20,450 nt of DNA from JAFMDF01 sp039024375 (GCA_039024375.1 JBCCQK010000087.1:1-20450); one strand, 5' to 3'; shown: positions 1-7,461, counted from the stretch's first letter. Numbers and translations are program-made. The notes: a model not told the origin generated them from the sequence alone.

Positions 1-183
1 TCCGGTAAAATTGCTATTCTTTCTGCAGGAACTGCCGATTTACCAGTTGCCGAAGAAGCAGCAGTTACTGCCGAACTTTCTGGTTTTGAAGTACAGCGAT
101 TGTGGGATGTGGGAGTTGCAGGAATTCACCGTTTGTTAAAGGTACGTTTTATCAAGAGAGGTGTCAAAGATGCTGCCAACTAA
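1..183 (+). pseudogene. larB: Partial larB-like gene (nickel-pincer cofactor biosynthesis, AIR-carboxylase-like domain), C-terminally truncated
   Basis: Frame 1 is open from the window edge to a TAA at 181-183 (60 codons). The peptide contains GKIAILSAGTADLPVAEEAA and a DVGVAGIHRLL stretch, which match the central part of LarB, the carboxylase/hydrolase of nickel-pincer nucleotide synthesis (family knowledge). In intact LarB the region after HRLL continues through a VVAGMEGALPSV-type motif and a glycine-rich C-terminal block of roughly 80-100 residues. Here the reading frame ends about 15 residues after HRLL. I found no remnant of the missing part in the other frames up to 270. The 5' part lies outside the window. 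The call is therefore a broken or shortened larB, though a sequencing frameshift cannot be excluded. A perfect 14-bp AT-rich palindrome at 205-218 follows the stop. No larC or larE is visible nearby. Confidence 0.7.
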
Positions 184-269
184 TTAGCTGGAGCAACTTA
201 TTCGGTAAAATATTTTACAAATCTTTCGTCTGGAACCTACAAATGTTTCCATCCGACCGTTCCACATTG

Positions 270-1652
270 TCATTCGCTTGCCGTTTTATAAGCCTCAATG
301 GTGGTAAAATACTTCGTAATCATGTTAGGTACTTCCCAATCTGGTAATTGATTCGCCGCCAGATATTTCAGATAGTTTTCGGTAACTTGAGCAAAATGCG
401 CTTCGTGACCTATTTTAAATTTCTGCGGAATAATCATCCGCCAAGTGTTTTCATCTACTTTTTGCGCTTCGATACCAAGCATTTTTTGCGCAATCTCACT
501 CAACAAAACTTTTTGTAAAGCGGACTCAAAATTAGCTGCTTCTATCGCTTGAATGTACAAAGTTGGTTGAAAATTTTCTTCTGCTCCCTGTTTGATAATC
601 AAATTACTTTTCGTCCCTCGCATAACGCTGTAGTGCGTATCACCCGTTCCTTCGGGTGCTTGATAGTTCCAGACCACGGAAACTTTAGCTGTTTTTCCTT
701 TGATGGTGTAGTTCATTTCCCCGTTGCAATAGACGTACAGTTTCCCGTCTTTCACGTCCTTCTGCAAATAGTTAGGAAAAGCGGATAAGCCCGTTACTTT
801 TTGAAATTCGTCCAATGTCAAAACGGTTGGCCAACGCTTAGCCGCTACCATTTTGACATCACTAGAATCAATGATTTCGTTCGGAAAAGCCTCCCATTGT
901 ATCAAATCAACCAAGTGAGTTGTCACATCGACAATACCCTCTCCCTCTTCGTTCACATCAAAGAACCAAGCGGGCCGCACTAATGGTTTGCCCGAAACGT
1001 ATTTGAAAAAATGATGGACACTTTCTTTACTAATAGCAGGTTCGGTCGTCGAACCATCGACTAAGGTTCCAAAGACTTCGGCTTCTTGAGATAATAGTTT
1101 TTGTAAGACCGTAGTCGCTTCAAACCGCTCGGTCATAATGTCATAAATCAAGACTTCTTTTTCTTGGGCCACTTGAAACGCTTTTTTCAATTTTTCGAAT
1201 CCTGCGGGGTTGATTACTAGCGGTTTGTCCGCATAGACATTCAGTCCCGCTTCGACGGCGGCCAAAATGTAGTCTATTTTTTTGGAATTTTTTCCCGCTA
1301 CCACCATCACATTCCCCGCTTTTTCCGATACCATTTTTTCTACGTAATCGGCGCCCAAATATTTCTCCACTTTCCATTGAGTAGGCGTATTTTCCCTTGT
1401 ATTGTACTGGTCAATTTTGTTCAAAAAATCCACTACCTCGGGACCTTTTGGAGCATATACATATACGGTAGGAGACACCTCCTCGTACATTGTTTTTTGT
1501 ACCAAAGCGGCGTGAAAGTGCCCTGGGTCGAGCGTCATCAACGTTACTTTAGCGGTAGATTCAGTATGCACGGTTATTTTTTCAGTGCGTTTTTCCTGCT
1601 CACAAGAAATGAGCAGTAAGCAAATAGTAAAGAGTAGGAATCTATAGTTCAT
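270..1652 (-). CDS. Gfo/Idh/MocA-family oxidoreductase, predicted lipoprotein
   Basis: The protein has about 460 residues from the ATG at 1650-1652 (a second ATG lies directly upstream at 1653-1655). A longer frame opens at 1721, but that start would overlap the upstream gene. The chosen start also gives a clean lipoprotein signal, MNYRFLLFTICLLLISC, with the lipid cysteine at residue 17. A Rossmann-like domain follows: the TLDPGHFHAALVQ segment, then VMVVAGKNSKKIDYI and GLNVYADKPLV, where ADKP stands in place of the family EKP motif. Next comes the substrate-domain half with WFFDVNEEGEGIVDVTTH and a C-terminal end with VPNMITKYFTTIEA. This layout fits Gfo/Idh/MocA proteins carrying the putative oxidoreductase C-terminal domain common in Bacteroidota. 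It probably acts on a sugar or sugar derivative in the periplasm using a bound NAD(P). The substrate cannot be told. It is the last gene of the minus-strand run. Confidence 0.85.
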   Translation of the reverse strand: MNYRFLLFTICLLLISCEQEKRTEKITVHTESTAKVTLMTLDPGHFHAALVQKTMYEEVSPTVYVYAPKGPEVVDFLNKIDQYNTRENTPTQWKVEKYLGADYVEKMVSEKAGNVMVVAGKNSKKIDYILAAVEAGLNVYADKPLVINPAGFEKLKKAFQVAQEKEVLIYDIMTERFEATTVLQKLLSQEAEVFGTLVDGSTTEPAISKESVHHFFKYVSGKPLVRPAWFFDVNEEGEGIVDVTTHLVDLIQWEAFPNEIIDSSDVKMVAAKRWPTVLTLDEFQKVTGLSAFPNYLQKDVKDGKLYVYCNGEMNYTIKGKTAKVSVVWNYQAPEGTGDTHYSVMRGTKSNLIIKQGAEENFQPTLYIQAIEAANFESALQKVLLSEIAQKMLGIEAQKVDENTWRMIIPQKFKIGHEAHFAQVTENYLKYLAANQLPDWEVPNMITKYFTTIEAYKTASE

Positions 1653-1698
1653 CATCGTTTTATTTGATAGAGTGTATTTCCGATAGGAACAAAGACAA

Positions 1699-2166
1699 CT
1701 ATCCAAATTGAAATCCAGCATCGAGTAGTAATTTTTTTCTATCGGGTGCTAGCGTGTTTTTCCTATCTTTTGCCTTTTGTTCTCTTGCCCAAAGTCCAAG
1801 ACTGGGATGACTTCTTTTGACCCGTCCAGTTTTTTCTGCCCTTAGCTGCGTACTTATCCAAGTCCCCAAGGGCTTATTTTTTTTATACTTGGTAGGGATT
1901 CGGCAGTGTCCATTTTCTCGTTTAAACAACATGAGTTCAAAATACCGACTTTGCCAAAGTAAGTCCTTCGTTTGATGCATAATCCAATTAAAAGCCATAC
2001 TATCTAGACCATCCGTTAACACTTTACTTAGTTTCAATCTCGACTGCCGCAGCGTCTGTGTCCATTCGAATAGTTCGTGGTCGTTCGGAACATTAGCGTG
2101 TCCAGCCTCTAAAAAGAATTGTAGAAGTAATTGGTAGTTAGCTAAATGTCGTTTTTCTATAGGCAT
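1699..2166 (-). CDS. Stand-alone helicase-associated (HA) domain protein
   Basis: This 155-residue protein starts at ATG 2164-2166. It contains two related tryptophan-rich segments. The first runs over about residues 10-62 (YQLLLQFFLEAGHANVPNDH, FEWTQTLRQ, FNW). The second runs over about residues 72-155 (YFELMLFKRENGHCRIPTKY, LGTWISTQLRA, LGLWAREQK, RKKLLLDAGFQF). The pattern of FxxExGHxxxP, then LxxWxxxQR, then LLxxxGFxF is that of the helicase-associated domain (PF03457 type). That domain is usually repeated at the C terminus of large SNF2/DEAD-like helicases. Here no helicase motor is present and the whole gene is the HA module. The role is unknown; nucleic-acid binding is inferred from the family. 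It ends 46 bases before the oxidoreductase start and begins 42 bases after the potassium-channel gene, so it may be co-transcribed. Confidence 0.8.
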   Translation of the reverse strand: MPIEKRHLANYQLLLQFFLEAGHANVPNDHELFEWTQTLRQSRLKLSKVLTDGLDSMAFNWIMHQTKDLLWQSRYFELMLFKRENGHCRIPTKYKKNKPLGTWISTQLRAEKTGRVKRSHPSLGLWAREQKAKDRKNTLAPDRKKLLLDAGFQFG

Positions 2167-2208
2167 CTTTGCTTACATTTATTAATTGGTTTGTGATTTT
2201 TAGGTCGC

Positions 2209-3273
2209 TTACCTTCCCGTCAACGTCCGCACCACCGCCTCCACTGATTCCGCCGAACACATCAGAATCATCGTATCGTCCACACCAATAAAAGTGCTAG
2301 CCGATGGGTTCGGAATCATTCCTTTAATGTTGTCCTTTACGGCAATCACCGTAGCTCCTGTAAGGCTTCGGATACGCAACTCAGCTAGTGTTTTGTCTCG
2401 GTATTGTGGTTTTAAATCCTCGTATTGAATAGGTTCTAGTTTGTAATTTTCTTTGTCCTCACTAGAAGAAGTCAATAAATCTAAAAATTCAATGACAACG
2501 GGTTTTGTAACCATTTGCGCCATAAACACTCCACCTAAATGGTCGGGTAGAATAACGTGGTTTGCGCCTGCTCGATATAGTTTAGACTCCGTTCTTTTTT
2601 CGGAAGCACGAGCAATAATGGTAATATCGGGCTTCAATTCTCGGGCGGTAAGCGTGATGAACACATTGTCGGCATCGGCAGGAGTCGTAATCAAAATCTC
2701 GCTGGCTCGCTCAATGCCCGCTAAGATTAGACTATTATCGAGCGTTGCATCGGCATCTAATATCTGAAAGTTAGATTTTAGGGGAATGGGTTGGCGAAGC
2801 GACGGGTCCTTGTCTATGACCACGAACTCTCGACCTTCTCTCATTAATTCTTTACAGGCTTGGCTGCCATTGCGGCCATAGCCACAAACGATAACGTGAT
2901 TTCGCAATTTACTAATTTCTCGGTCAGTCATGATATTCTTTAAAACAGACCTTAGTTCACCTTCAAAAAGATAAGTGGTCAGTACAGAAGCAATGTAGGT
3001 AAATACTCCTAGGTTAAAGATAATATATAATGAGGTAAATATTCTTCCTTCGGTTGATAACTCTCTGACTTCGGTGAACCCCACAGTTGAGACCGTAATA
3101 ATAGACATGTAGAAAGCATCTACTAACGAATAATCTTCGATGAAAGTAAATCCCAAAATGCCTATTACCAGACTTAGTAAAAACAAGCCCAGCGCAATTA
3201 CAAACTTGTACAACTGTTGATTCATTAAAAACTGATGTAGTGATTCGTGAATAGTCGGGAAAAGGCCGTTCAC
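2209..3273 (-). CDS. Two-TM potassium channel with RCK (TrkA-N/TrkA-C) domains
   Basis: The protein has 354 residues from a GTG start at 3271-3273. An in-frame ATG at 3223-3225 (residue 17) is an alternative and would still keep all domains. TM1 lies at about residues 24-45, the pore helix and filter at about 56-70, and TM2 at about 80-105. The filter reads TVSTVGFTEV, so the canonical TVGYG is replaced by TVGFT. A cytoplasmic RCK N-domain follows, with the nucleotide-binding HVIVCGYGRNGSQACKEL signature and an acidic strand end VIDKDP. A TrkA-C-like domain spans about residues 285-354 (TLAELRIRSLTGATVIAV). This is the architecture of MthK/Kch-type ligand-gated K+ channels (family knowledge). 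The gene begins 28 bases after the zinc-ribbon membrane protein gene, which suggests one transcription unit. The ion selectivity of the altered filter is uncertain. Confidence 0.9.
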   Translation of the reverse strand: MNGLFPTIHESLHQFLMNQQLYKFVIALGLFLLSLVIGILGFTFIEDYSLVDAFYMSIITVSTVGFTEVRELSTEGRIFTSLYIIFNLGVFTYIASVLTTYLFEGELRSVLKNIMTDREISKLRNHVIVCGYGRNGSQACKELMREGREFVVIDKDPSLRQPIPLKSNFQILDADATLDNSLILAGIERASEILITTPADADNVFITLTARELKPDITIIARASEKRTESKLYRAGANHVILPDHLGGVFMAQMVTKPVVIEFLDLLTSSSEDKENYKLEPIQYEDLKPQYRDKTLAELRIRSLTGATVIAVKDNIKGMIPNPSASTFIGVDDTMILMCSAESVEAVVRTLTGR

Positions 3274-3301
3274 CAGATTAACTTGTCAACTAATGATGGT
3301 C

Positions 3302-4087
3302 CTAAATGCGCACTTCTCCTTTTACATTTCTATCTTCAATTCCCAAAAAATATTCTATTTCTTGCTCTATGAATAGTGCCTTATCGGGCTTACTCATTCC
3401 TTCGATGAGCGGAATTTCTCTTCTACCTCTTTTATCAATGGCAATGATAGAATAGCCAAAGTTAGGTGTTCCATTCGTGCTACCCCTCCGTTTCTTTTTG
3501 ACAAAAACTTGCTCAATCGCATCGACGGGAATCTTCTTGTTCTTAAACCAAGGGCTACTAATTGGGCGATGGTCAATCGTCAAATAATATTCATCGACAG
3601 TAATGTAGGTTGAGTTGATGAACCGGCTAAATTGACTCAACAGTAGCCATACGCCGACCCCAATGTGCACACTCATGAAAAGCAGCGAAACGAGGTCTCC
3701 ACTCATCACGGCCGCAAAAGCCGAGGGCAAAATCATGGCATTCCAAACCAATGTAAAAAACAGGAGAAAATAGTTAGAAGATTGTGTATTGCGCCACTTG
3801 TAGTCAATGTTCAGTTCGCTCCGCAATCGAAACATTTCGATGCCCTCGGGTTGGAAAATTTCGGCTCGCTTGCCGCCGCGGCTTAATTTTTTCAGTTTTT
3901 CTTCGAAGGGAAAAACGTGGTGGCAATTGTGGCACTTGGCAATGGCTTTGTCGATATTGATGTCGTCCGAAAAAATTTCCGTAGCGCAATTAGGACATTC
4001 CAGTTGTGAACCCAATGTGGGCAGTTCTCGAAAGAGTTCGGGAAATTCTTTATCCTCGTATTCGGTAATTTTTTCGTAGTCTGGCAT
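3302..4087 (-). CDS. Zinc-ribbon membrane protein with PH-like cytoplasmic tail, unknown function
   Basis: This 261-residue protein starts at ATG 4085-4087. A zinc ribbon is visible as CPNC at residues 31-34 and CHNC at 52-55, resembling the MJ0042/zinc-ribbon type. A basic stretch follows, then two hydrophobic segments at about 105-128 and 132-152. The C-terminal part (about 160-255) reads as alternating strands (ITVDEYYLTIDHRP, IPVDAIEQVFVKKKRRG, YSIIAIDKRGRREIPLI) followed by an amphipathic helix. This resembles a bacterial PH-like domain. No enzyme motif is seen. It lies directly upstream of the RCK channel gene, so a membrane partner or regulator of the channel is possible but unproven. 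The start region overlaps a degenerate ACGGTAT-rich sequence at 4086-4122. Confidence 0.75.
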   Translation of the reverse strand: MPDYEKITEYEDKEFPELFRELPTLGSQLECPNCATEIFSDDINIDKAIAKCHNCHHVFPFEEKLKKLSRGGKRAEIFQPEGIEMFRLRSELNIDYKWRNTQSSNYFLLFFTLVWNAMILPSAFAAVMSGDLVSLLFMSVHIGVGVWLLLSQFSRFINSTYITVDEYYLTIDHRPISSPWFKNKKIPVDAIEQVFVKKKRRGSTNGTPNFGYSIIAIDKRGRREIPLIEGMSKPDKALFIEQEIEYFLGIEDRNVKGEVRI

Positions 4088-4122
4088 ATACGGTATATGG
4101 TATTCGGTTGACGGTACACGGT
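4086..4122. repeat. Degenerate ACGGTAT/ACGGTAC simple repeat
   Basis: Variants of ATACGGTAT are tandemly arranged (tatacggtatatggtatt, then ggttgacggtacacggt). They lie across and just upstream of the zinc-ribbon gene start. Similar low-complexity arrays occur in several intergenic regions of this window. They may be decayed repeat elements. Confidence 0.45.
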
Positions 4123-4235
4123 TTGGAAAATGTAAAATAGCAAATTCAAAATCTAAAAAGTAGGAACCATCAAAAGGCTAAAGTTTAAAAATGCCTCTTC
4201 ATTTTACTGACTTTCGCAGGTTGTGACCATCTTTG

Positions 4236-4457
4236 GTTAAACGAATATATATCTATTCAGAATAGAGAACAGAGACTCCCGATGAAAATCGGGACAGGCT
4301 ATTTCATTGAGAGAACAGAGACGCAAATTTCGGCTAAATCGATAAACCTTTGATAATTTCCTCATTTGTCAAAATTTCAAGTCTCTACTCCCTATCCCGC
4401 CCACATGACGCAGTCGGACTGGTCTCTACTCTCGGTTCTGAACAGTTAAACGAATAT
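4236..4457. mobile_element. MITE-like element: imperfect inverted repeats between 13-bp direct repeats
   Basis: GTTAAACGAATAT occurs at 4236-4248 and again at 4445-4457. The enclosed ~196 bases begin with TTCAGAATAGAGAACAGAGAC and end with the near complement of this block, GTCTCTACTCTCGGTTCTGAA. A second pairing block lies further in (GAGAGAACAGAGAC near 4310 against GTCTCTACTCCC near 4381). There is no ORF. A small hairpin, TCCCGATGAAAATCGGGA, lies at about 4276-4293. Terminal inverted repeats inside flanking direct repeats are the layout of a miniature transposable element. The direct repeats are AT-rich and could instead be part of the repeat family. Together with 4088-4235 this accounts for most of the gene-free stretch between pyrF and the zinc-ribbon gene. 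Confidence 0.45.
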
Positions 4458-4504
4458 TTAATCTAGAAGAAGAGTTTTTTAAAAGTAGGAAGCAGACCTT
4501 GAGA

Positions 4505-5311
4505 TTAAGCAAATTGCGAAGCCATTCCCCGCTGCATGGTTGATGCGACCGCCCTCGCTTTCTCCGCAAAATCTTCTCCGTCACCAGCGAAGATAATACC
4601 TCTCGAAGAATTTATTAGCAAACCACCCCGATTATTCGCTCCGTATTTCATCACGCCTTGCAAATCGCCACCCTGGGCGCCTACGCCCGGGACTAACAGA
4701 AAATTGTCGGGGGCGATGGCTCGAATTTCCGTAAATTTTTCGGGGTGCGTTGCGCCTACTACGAACATCAAGTTATCCGAATGCCCCCAAGTCATCGCCG
4801 TTCGCATGACTTTTTCGTAGAGCGGTTGACCGTTTTCCTGTTCGGTGAACTGAAAGTTATTGCTACCTTTATTAGAAGTTAAAGCTAGTAGAATCACCCA
4901 TTTATCATCAAATTCTAGAAAGGGCTTTACCGAATCTTCTCCCATATACGGCGCTACCGTCACGGAATCAAAATCCATTGTTTCGAAAAACGCACGGGCA
5001 TAAAGGCGAGAAGTATTGCCGATGTCCCCTCGTTTGGCGTCGGCGATGGTAAAATGTTCTTTGGGGATATAGTCTAAGGTCTTGGCGAGCGATTCCCACC
5101 CTTTGGCACCCAAGGCTTCGTAAAAAGCGATGTTCGGTTTATAAGCTACACAGAGGTCTTTAGTAGCGTCGATAATTTGTTTATTAAACTCAAAAATGGG
5201 GTCTTTTTTGTCCAATAAATGCTTGGGAATCCGCTGAATATCGGCGTCGAGACCGACGCAGAGGAAAGATTTTTTTTGTTGAATTTGTTGGTACAGTTCG
5301 TTGCTGGTCAT
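4505..5311 (-). CDS. pyrF: Orotidine 5'-phosphate decarboxylase (PyrF, type 2)
   Basis: This 268-residue protein starts at ATG 5309-5311. It catalyses the last step of de novo UMP synthesis, decarboxylating OMP to UMP in the cytoplasm. The visible motifs are FLCVGLDAD (substrate aspartate near residue 22), CVAYKPN (lysine 58), and the catalytic IADAKRGDIGNTS block with DAKRGD at residues 91-96. A late phosphate-binding VPGVGAQGG and an RGIIFAG segment follow. The length and the GAQGG segment fit the ~270-residue type 2 PyrF subfamily rather than the shorter E. coli type. The start codon lies only 2 bases beyond the stop of the Toprim-like gene, so pyrF is probably transcribed with the ATPase/Toprim pair or from a promoter inside it. 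Confidence 0.95.
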   Translation of the reverse strand: MTSNELYQQIQQKKSFLCVGLDADIQRIPKHLLDKKDPIFEFNKQIIDATKDLCVAYKPNIAFYEALGAKGWESLAKTLDYIPKEHFTIADAKRGDIGNTSRLYARAFFETMDFDSVTVAPYMGEDSVKPFLEFDDKWVILLALTSNKGSNNFQFTEQENGQPLYEKVMRTAMTWGHSDNLMFVVGATHPEKFTEIRAIAPDNFLLVPGVGAQGGDLQGVMKYGANNRGGLLINSSRGIIFAGDGEDFAEKARAVASTMQRGMASQFA

Positions 5312-5313
5312 GT

Positions 5314-5901
5314 TTAATTTAAGTTGGTAGTTAGTTCGTCAATGAAGGATTGGAAAGAGTGCTCGCCTGTATGATTTTGGTAGAGGTTTTGGAAGTTGAG
5401 TTGTTGGAAGATTTCGGGAGTGTCGGATTCTTTGTATTTTCTTTGAGATTTGAAGGTTATCTTTTTGAGTAGTTCTTTGGGTTCGGATTGAAATTTGGGA
5501 GAGGTTTTTAGTTGATATTTTGTCTGATAAATTTTGTTGAAGGAATCAATGTCGGCTAGGATGAGGGCTTCTAGTTCGTAGATGATAAGAAAGCGAACGC
5601 ATTCTTTGGAAACTCCTTTTTCTATTTTATTAAACCAAGTATTTCTTTTTTTAATTTCATCTATTTCGCTGGGCAGGCCGTCCAAATCTCTCATAAGAAT
5701 GAGATAATCAATCTTTCTGGTAATTATCTCTGATTTTAAAGCGACGAGTAGTTTCCTAATTCTTTCTAATTGGTATCCATTGAACTTCGAAAGAATAGGT
5801 AAAAATTGTACATCCTTATCTGAGTACCTATTACTTAACAAGTTCCTTAAGGACTTTGAATCATTATCAAAGTTTTCACTGATAATTCCTATTCTCTTCA
5901 T
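5314..5901 (-). CDS. Toprim-like (DUF4276/RloB-type) protein, putative effector of a two-gene defence module
   Basis: This 195-residue protein starts at ATG 5899-5901 and overlaps the end of the ATPase gene as ATGA. It reads like a Toprim-fold protein. The first strand ends in a glutamate (IGIISEN, E9). A later strand ends in a DxD motif (LILMRDLDG, D72 and D74). Next come the conserved IIYELEALILAD helix (E109, E111, D117) and an EPKELLKK segment (E140). The combination of a first-strand Glu, DxDG, EALILAD and EPK is typical of DUF4276/RloB-like proteins that pair with ABC-type ATPases. In OLD/Gabija-type and PARIS/AbiL-type systems the Toprim part cuts nucleic acid or acts as the toxic effector (family knowledge). 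The family assignment is by eye only. The pairing with an ATPase strongly supports a linked function. Confidence 0.75.
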   Translation of the reverse strand: MKRIGIISENFDNDSKSLRNLLSNRYSDKDVQFLPILSKFNGYQLERIRKLLVALKSEIITRKIDYLILMRDLDGLPSEIDEIKKRNTWFNKIEKGVSKECVRFLIIYELEALILADIDSFNKIYQTKYQLKTSPKFQSEPKELLKKITFKSQRKYKESDTPEIFQQLNFQNLYQNHTGEHSFQSFIDELTTNLN

Positions 5902-7070
5902 GCGACTTCCTCTTCATCAAAAAAACTGGTGAGTGTCCAAAAGTCACTCAAAAAGAAGCTTTCTTCCTGCATAATATTCACAATGTGTTGTTGTTCTTCT
6001 TTGGACAGATGTCGCATTTTGGTCCCTAAATTCTTATCGTAACTAGTTAAGATAATTCGGTCTAATTCGTCATCTCCAAATATATCTAGCGTTTTAGGAG
6101 CATGGGTCGTAACGATAATTTGCTTTTCTTCCGATTGTTCTTTCAAAAAAGTTAGTATTCGTTGGTATTGATTCGGGTGGACACCTATTTCTGGTTCTTC
6201 CACTAGGCAAAGACCTTTATTTAAGGTTACTTCGGAGATTAGATGAAACAATCTTTTTGTACCGTCTGATAGCATATTCCAATTCAACCAGTTTCCATTT
6301 ACCAAAAATTCAAAGCCTAGATAGTTGATTTGATATAATACACCATTCTCTTTAACAGACAAACCTTCTTCGATTCTTACATTCTCAATGAGAGAATATT
6401 TTTTTAAGTTCTCTATAAGTTCACTATCAATCTTAATTGTTGCCAGTAAATTTGACTTTTCTAGTTGATTTGTATTTGAAAAGGGCTTGTTGTAAAAAGA
6501 ACTATTAAGAAAATTGCGAATGAATGTTGTACCGCCACTAGCCTTAATGTTCGTCTTTAGATTACTCTTATTGACAGTAAGAGAAAGATAATCATCCAAC
6601 CCTGAGATGGGCTTAGGTAGGTCGAATGAAAATTTCGTGATAGGACTCAGTTCTAATAATAGAATTGCTAGTTGTTTATCGCCGTATAAATCGTTCCTAT
6701 CTCTCGAATAAGATTTAGTTTTGGGTTTTGGTCGGTTCACTTCTCTTGAGTAAATCCATTCATACACTTCAATTTTCTGTTCATTTAGACGAGTGTCTAT
6801 TATTGTTCTTCCACTAGTTTGGACTTCCCAATTATACTCTTTCCCGTTTGAATGTTTAATTTCAATATGACTATTAAAATCATTTTTAGGGAGTTGTCGC
6901 GTTGTCATCCTCCACAAAAACTCCAAAAAATTCGTCTTCCCACTCCCATTCGGCCCAATTATCACATTCAACCCCGGGTGCAGTTCCACTTCCGTATTAA
7001 GAATAGATTTATAGCCTTTCAAATGAACATGACTAATATAGGCAGCATTGGTAGGTTCAGTTGCAGACAC
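5898..7070 (-). CDS. AAA/ABC-type ATPase (AAA_21, OLD/RecF-like), putative defence sensor
   Basis: This 390-residue protein starts at GTG 7068-7070; an in-frame TAA lies shortly upstream and there is no earlier ATG. The Walker A motif GPNGSGKT is at residues 39-46, preceded by LKGYKSILNTEVELHPGLNV. The ABC signature MLSDGTKRL lies near 266-273. Walker B with tandem glutamates, LCLVEEPEIGVHPNQ, lies near 287-301. The switch histidine is in VTTHAPKTLDIF (H323). The ~200 residues between Walker A and the signature are divergent, as in AAA_21/OLD ATPases. There is no fused Toprim domain; that activity appears in the next gene, overlapping by 4 bases. The gene starts 30 bases after the nfu stop. 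The likely role is the ATP-dependent sensor/regulator of a two-gene anti-phage module, inferred from domain pairing. Confidence 0.88.
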   Translation of the reverse strand: MSATEPTNAAYISHVHLKGYKSILNTEVELHPGLNVIIGPNGSGKTNFLEFLWRMTTRQLPKNDFNSHIEIKHSNGKEYNWEVQTSGRTIIDTRLNEQKIEVYEWIYSREVNRPKPKTKSYSRDRNDLYGDKQLAILLLELSPITKFSFDLPKPISGLDDYLSLTVNKSNLKTNIKASGGTTFIRNFLNSSFYNKPFSNTNQLEKSNLLATIKIDSELIENLKKYSLIENVRIEEGLSVKENGVLYQINYLGFEFLVNGNWLNWNMLSDGTKRLFHLISEVTLNKGLCLVEEPEIGVHPNQYQRILTFLKEQSEEKQIIVTTHAPKTLDIFGDDELDRIILTSYDKNLGTKMRHLSKEEQQHIVNIMQEESFFLSDFWTLTSFFDEEEVA

Positions 7071-7100
7071 AATAGTACTTTGGAAATGAGATGGTTAAAT

Positions 7101-7361
7101 TTAAACGCCGACACCGTTCACCGCTTCAACTCCCTGAATCTCGGGCACCTTTCCCTGCAAGGTCTGCTCAATCCCCGCCCGCATAGTCATGGCCGACATT
7201 GAACAACTGGAACAGTTGCCCAACCATTTGATTTGCAAAACCATATCGTCCGTCACATCGACCACCTCTACATTCCCGCCGTCTACTGCCAGATGTGGAC
7301 GAACATCGTTCAAGGCGTGGTCTATCTTTTCGATAAGTACTTGTTTTTCTACTGAAGACAT
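7101..7361 (-). CDS. NifU C-terminal-domain (Nfu-type) Fe-S cluster protein
   Basis: This 86-residue protein starts at ATG 7359-7361. The whole protein is one NifU C-terminal domain: VRPHLAVDGGNVEVV, then KWLGNCSSCSMSAMTMRAGI with the cluster-binding CxxC at C50/C53, and a VPEIQGVEAV end. Nfu proteins hold or carry [4Fe-4S] clusters and hand them to target enzymes (family knowledge). It follows mrp by 132 bases on the same strand. An Mrp-Nfu pair makes sense because both act in Fe-S cluster delivery. The ATPase gene begins 30 bases downstream. Confidence 0.93.
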   Translation of the reverse strand: MSSVEKQVLIEKIDHALNDVRPHLAVDGGNVEVVDVTDDMVLQIKWLGNCSSCSMSAMTMRAGIEQTLQGKVPEIQGVEAVNGVGV

Positions 7362-7461
7362 GGGTCGAATTATTTACAGTAGCCATCCCATTTGATGTAA
7401 ACGGTCGTGACTACATTTTTGAATGATAAAAAAGTAAATCAGTATTTGAAATTTACGCTAA

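Noticed and set aside
205..218. GTAAAATATTTTAC palindrome as a regulatory operator
   Set aside because: It is short and AT-rich, and lies beyond gene ends rather than before a start. Chance occurrence is plausible.
1653..1721. Longer start for the oxidoreductase at 1721
   Set aside because: It would overlap the 3' end of the HA-domain gene and place polar residues before the lipoprotein signal.
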